8,910 bases of DNA from Nitriliruptoraceae bacterium (GTDB taxonomy: Bacteria > Actinomycetota > Nitriliruptoria > Nitriliruptorales > Nitriliruptoraceae), in NCBI GenBank assembly GCA_007123425.1, contig SKLC01000120.1:1-8910 (forward strand), given 5' to 3'. Below the pieces are notes generated by a model that was not told where the DNA came from, did no database searches, and worked only from the letters and a program-made list of their open reading frames with translations. Shown piece by piece: positions 6,302 to 8,910 of this stretch; positions within the stretch are counted from its first letter, which is position 1, and the number at the start of each line of letters is the position of its first letter. The position numbers and the translations under genes are program-made.

Positions 6302-8910
6302 GTGGCCCGCCTCCCCGACGACCTGCAGCCGATCATCGCGCAGGTCCCCGACATCCGGCGCCGCCTCGTCGTGCTCGACTTCGACGGCTCGCTGTCACCG
6401 CCCGCCGGGCATCCGGACGACGCGCGGCTGGCCGACGGCGCCCGCGACGCGCTGGCGGCGCTGAGCGAGCTCACCGAGGTCGCGGTGCTCTCGGCCCGCC
6501 GGGTCGAGGATCTCGCCGAGCGCCTGGACGAGCTGCCGATCACCCTGCTCGGCGGCCACGGGGCCCGGATCCGCACCCGGGAGGGCGAGCAGGTCTCCCT
6601 GGTCGACGTCGCGGCCGTCGGTCGCACGCTGGACGAGGTGCAGCAGGAGCTGGCCGAGGTGGTCGACCTCGCCGACGGCTGGGTCCTCGAGCGCAAGCAG
6701 GCCTCCATCGCGGTCCACCATCGCGCGGTGCCGCTCGGGCACGTCGCCCCGGGAGTCCGCCGCGTCCGCGAGGTGCTGGCCGCGCGGACCCACACCGACC
6801 CCGGATTCACCATCCTCGAGGGCAAGTCGGTGCTGGAGCTGCGGCCCCGCAGCGTCGACAAGGGGCGCGCGCTCGCCTGGCTCGAGCAGCGCTTCGGCGA
6901 GCTCGTGCCGCTGGTCGTCGGCGACGACATCACCGACGAGGACGCCTTCCGCGTCGCCCAGCAGCGCGGCGGCGACGGGGTCCTGGTCGCCCCCGTGGCC
7001 AGGCCGACATCGGCCCGCTGGCGCCTGGACGGCCCCGAGCGGGTCGTGGCCCTGCTGCGCGGCCTGACACGCCACGGGGGCCGGCTGGAGACCACCTCGC
7101 GCGGGACCGGGCGCTTCCACCCGATCGGCGACTACGCCATGATCGGCGACTCGCGAACGGCGGCGCTGGTCTCCCCCGACGCCTCGATCGACTTCCTGTG
7201 CGTGCCCCGCTTCGACTCCCCCAGCGTCTTCGCGGCCCTGCTCGACCCGCACCGGGGCGGGCGGTTCCGGCTCGCCCCCGCCGGCCACCACGACGTGCAG
7301 CGCACCTACCTGGGCGAGACCAACGTGCTGGTCACGCGGTTCGTCGAGGACGGCGAGCCGCTGGTGGCCGTGACCGACTTCTTCGTCTACTCCCGCGTCA
7401 ACGCCCTCGACCCGAGGGAGACCGGCCACCTGCTGCTGCGGCGCGTGGAGGCGACGCGCCCCATCGACCTCACCCTGGAGTTCCAGCCCCGATTCGACTT
7501 CGCTCGAGCGCCCACCCGGCTGCGCCGCACGCAGCAGGGCATCCGGGCCGAGTGCGCAGACGAGCACCTCGAACTGCTGCTCCCCCCGTGCGCCGACGTC
7601 GAGATCACCGAGCACGACGACGGCCTGGGCGACATCGCGCGCGGCACCCTGCGGCTGGCCGCCGGCGAGCAGGCCTGGCTCCATCTGCGCACCCAGGGGG
7701 CCGAGGACGGCCCGCACGCCCACCTCGGCGGCGAGGACCTGCTGGACCTGACCGTGCGCTCGTGGGCGCGCTGGAGCCGCCAGATCGACTACGACGGCCC
7801 GTGGCGCGAGGAGGTCGTGCGCTCCGCGCTGGTCCTGAAGAACCTGGTGTACGAGCCCACCGGGGCGCTGGTCGCCGCCCCCACCACCTCCCTGCCGGAG
7901 GGGCTGGGCGGTGAGCGCAACTGGGACTACCGCTATGCCTGGATCCGCGACTCCGCCTACGTCCTCGAGTGCTTCCTGCGCATCGGCCACACCCGCGAGG
8001 CCGAGACCTTCATCCGCTGGCTGTCGGAGCTGACCGACCACATCGGGGGCGCGTCGTCGCTCAAGCCCCTGTACCGCATCACCGGCGAGGAGGACCTCAC
8101 CGAGTCGCACCTCGACCACCTCGAGGGCTACGAGGGCTCCCGCCCGGTGCGCGTGGGCAACGGCGCCGCCGAGCAGACCCAGCTCGACATCTATGGCGCT
8201 GCGATGCAGCTGGGCTACCTGACCGAGCAGGTCGGCGAGGCCGTCCCGGTCCACCGGTGGGGCCTCATCGTCGACATCGTCGACACCGTGATCGCGCGCT
8301 GGCAGGAGCCCGACGCCGGCCTGTGGGAGATCCGCTCGCAGCCACGCCACCACACGTTCTCGAAGTTCCAGTGCTGGCTGGCGATCGACCGCGCGGCGCG
8401 TGTGGGCCGCGACCTGGGCCTGCAGGCGCCCTACCACGACTGGCACCGGGCCGCCGAGGCGATCCGCGCCGACATCCTCACCCACGGCTACGACGAGGAG
8501 CTCGGCTCCTTCGTGCAGGCCTACGGCGAGCAGCACGTCGACGCCTCCCTGCTGCTGCTGCCGCTCAAGGGCTTCATCCCGCCGGCCGACCCCAGGGTGC
8601 GCTCCACCGTCGAGGTGCTGCGTCGCGAGCTCGAGGTCGCCGACGGGCTGCTGCTGCGCTATCGCACCGAGGACGGGCTCGACGGGCACGAGGGAGCGTT
8701 CGTGATGTGCTCCTTCTGGCTGGTCGAGCTGCTCGCCCGCATGGGGGACCTGCAGGAGGCCACCCGGCTGTTCGAGCGTCTGCGCTCGCTCGGCGGCCCG
8801 CTGGCGATCTACGCCGAGGAGGTCGACCCCGCCACCCAGGAGCACCTGGGCAACTTCCCGCAGGGATTCAGCCACATGGCGCTGATCGGCGCGGCCACCG
8901 CCATCGACGA
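6302..8910 (+). CDS. Fusion of trehalose-6-phosphate phosphatase (OtsB, HAD) and GH15 trehalase/glucoamylase-like enzyme, 3' partial
   Basis: One uninterrupted frame of 869 codons, open at the right edge; I checked it codon by codon through the junction. Residues 1-255 form a complete OtsB-type HAD phosphatase: LDFDGSLSP (nucleophile D26, general acid/base D28), SAR (64-66), LLGGHGARI (82-90), K187 in SVDKGRA, and the metal-binding VGDDITDEDAF (206-216). It should convert trehalose-6-phosphate to trehalose. After a short linker (about 256-270) a GH15 protein begins at GRFHPIGDYAMIGD and runs to the edge. It has GERNWDYRYAWIRD (537-550), PVRVGNGAAEQTQLDIYG, GLWEIRS with the likely general acid E676, YAEEVD with the likely base at E839/E840, and GNFPQGFSHMALIGAA (850-865). 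In actinobacteria close GH15 homologues include trehalases; others are glucoamylases or glucodextranases, so trehalose as substrate is inferred from the fusion partner. Start GTG has AGGAGG 9 nt upstream. Only a few C-terminal residues are probably missing. Confidence 0.92.
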   Translation, partial: MARLPDDLQPIIAQVPDIRRRLVVLDFDGSLSPPAGHPDDARLADGARDALAALSELTEVAVLSARRVEDLAERLDELPITLLGGHGARIRTREGEQVSLVDVAAVGRTLDEVQQELAEVVDLADGWVLERKQASIAVHHRAVPLGHVAPGVRRVREVLAARTHTDPGFTILEGKSVLELRPRSVDKGRALAWLEQRFGELVPLVVGDDITDEDAFRVAQQRGGDGVLVAPVARPTSARWRLDGPERVVALLRGLTRHGGRLETTSRGTGRFHPIGDYAMIGDSRTAALVSPDASIDFLCVPRFDSPSVFAALLDPHRGGRFRLAPAGHHDVQRTYLGETNVLVTRFVEDGEPLVAVTDFFVYSRVNALDPRETGHLLLRRVEATRPIDLTLEFQPRFDFARAPTRLRRTQQGIRAECADEHLELLLPPCADVEITEHDDGLGDIARGTLRLAAGEQAWLHLRTQGAEDGPHAHLGGEDLLDLTVRSWARWSRQIDYDGPWREEVVRSALVLKNLVYEPTGALVAAPTTSLPEGLGGERNWDYRYAWIRDSAYVLECFLRIGHTREAETFIRWLSELTDHIGGASSLKPLYRITGEEDLTESHLDHLEGYEGSRPVRVGNGAAEQTQLDIYGAAMQLGYLTEQVGEAVPVHRWGLIVDIVDTVIARWQEPDAGLWEIRSQPRHHTFSKFQCWLAIDRAARVGRDLGLQAPYHDWHRAAEAIRADILTHGYDEELGSFVQAYGEQHVDASLLLLPLKGFIPPADPRVRSTVEVLRRELEVADGLLLRYRTEDGLDGHEGAFVMCSFWLVELLARMGDLQEATRLFERLRSLGGPLAIYAEEVDPATQEHLGNFPQGFSHMALIGAATAID
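6377..7060 (+). other. OtsB (HAD-superfamily) domain of the fusion protein
   Basis: Sub-region of the fusion covering the phosphatase core, about residues 26-253. All four HAD motif positions are occupied (D26/D28, S64, K187, D208/D209/D212). Motif I reads DFDGSL rather than the commoner DFDGTL, a conservative Thr-to-Ser change. The length of about 230 residues is normal for stand-alone OtsB, so nothing appears to have been lost in the fusion. Confidence 0.88.
7112..8910 (+). other. GH15 catalytic region of the fusion protein
   Basis: Sub-region of the fusion, from residue 271 to the window edge. The first part (to about residue 500) is the beta-rich N-terminal domain that GH15 bacterial enzymes carry. 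The remainder is the (alpha/alpha)6 barrel with the two catalytic glutamate regions (GLWEIRS and YAEEVD). Stand-alone bacterial GH15 proteins of this type are about 590-670 residues, so the 599 residues visible here are close to a full enzyme. No signal peptide or transmembrane segment is seen, so it should act in the cytoplasm. Confidence 0.85.

Noticed and set aside
7060..7115. Possible split into separate otsB and GH15 genes, with an internal start near the GH15 part
   Set aside because: There is no stop codon between the domains, no Shine-Dalgarno-like sequence and no GTG/ATG at the expected place immediately before the GH15 start, so a single fused product is the simplest reading.
6121..7914. 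A 597-codon plus-strand frame overlapping otsA and the fusion gene
   Set aside because: It is an arginine/proline/alanine-rich out-of-frame reading of the real genes and has no motifs.
6395..8875. An 826-codon open frame on the minus strand, opposite the OtsB-GH15 gene
   Set aside because: It is a shadow frame created by GC-rich third positions. Its translation is low-complexity (rich in G, A, R, V, Q, H) with no motif, while the plus strand carries clear OtsB and GH15 motifs throughout.

Overview
The window is very GC-rich with almost exclusively G/C third codon positions, and six of its seven protein genes start with GTG (the cytochrome-type exception, the oxidase at the left edge, starts with ATG). 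Gene content (coproporphyrin-type heme genes in hemE-hemH-hemY order, an M50-CBS protease like mycobacterial Rip3, an OtsA trehalose route, GH15 trehalase-like sequence) points to an Actinomycetota chromosome. A deep-branching class such as Nitriliruptoria or Acidimicrobiia is possible, but that is only an impression. I see no mobile elements, CRISPR arrays or tRNAs.

Left part (1-2614, minus strand). Reading leftwards: the RNase P RNA gene rnpB (about 2614-2229), then hemE (uroporphyrinogen decarboxylase), then a 221-residue protein that overlaps hemE by 8 nt, then, 19 nt further on, the N-terminus of a HemY/CgoX-type porphyrinogen oxidase that runs off the window. The middle protein sits exactly where hemH/cpfC (ferrochelatase) lies in the classic hemE-hemH-hemY operon. 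It aligns by eye to the ferrochelatase fold, but it is about 90 residues short and the catalytic histidine is replaced.

Centre (2726-4805, plus strand, divergent from rnpB). First comes an intramembrane site-2 protease of family M50 with a C-terminal CBS-domain pair. Then comes a class IV PLP-dependent enzyme resembling aminodeoxychorismate lyase, with changes in two signature loops.

Right part (4877-8910, plus strand). otsA (trehalose-6-phosphate synthase) has a very strong ribosome binding site. Three nucleotides after its stop begins a single open frame of at least 869 codons. It joins a complete OtsB-type trehalose-6-phosphate phosphatase (residues about 1-255) to a GH15 glucoamylase/trehalase-like enzyme (about 271-869); it runs off the right edge, probably only a few residues from its end. 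If the GH15 part is a trehalase, two adjacent genes encode making T6P, dephosphorylating it to trehalose and splitting trehalose to glucose, the last two steps on one polypeptide. This fusion and the degenerate ferrochelatase-like gene are the two most interesting items in the window.
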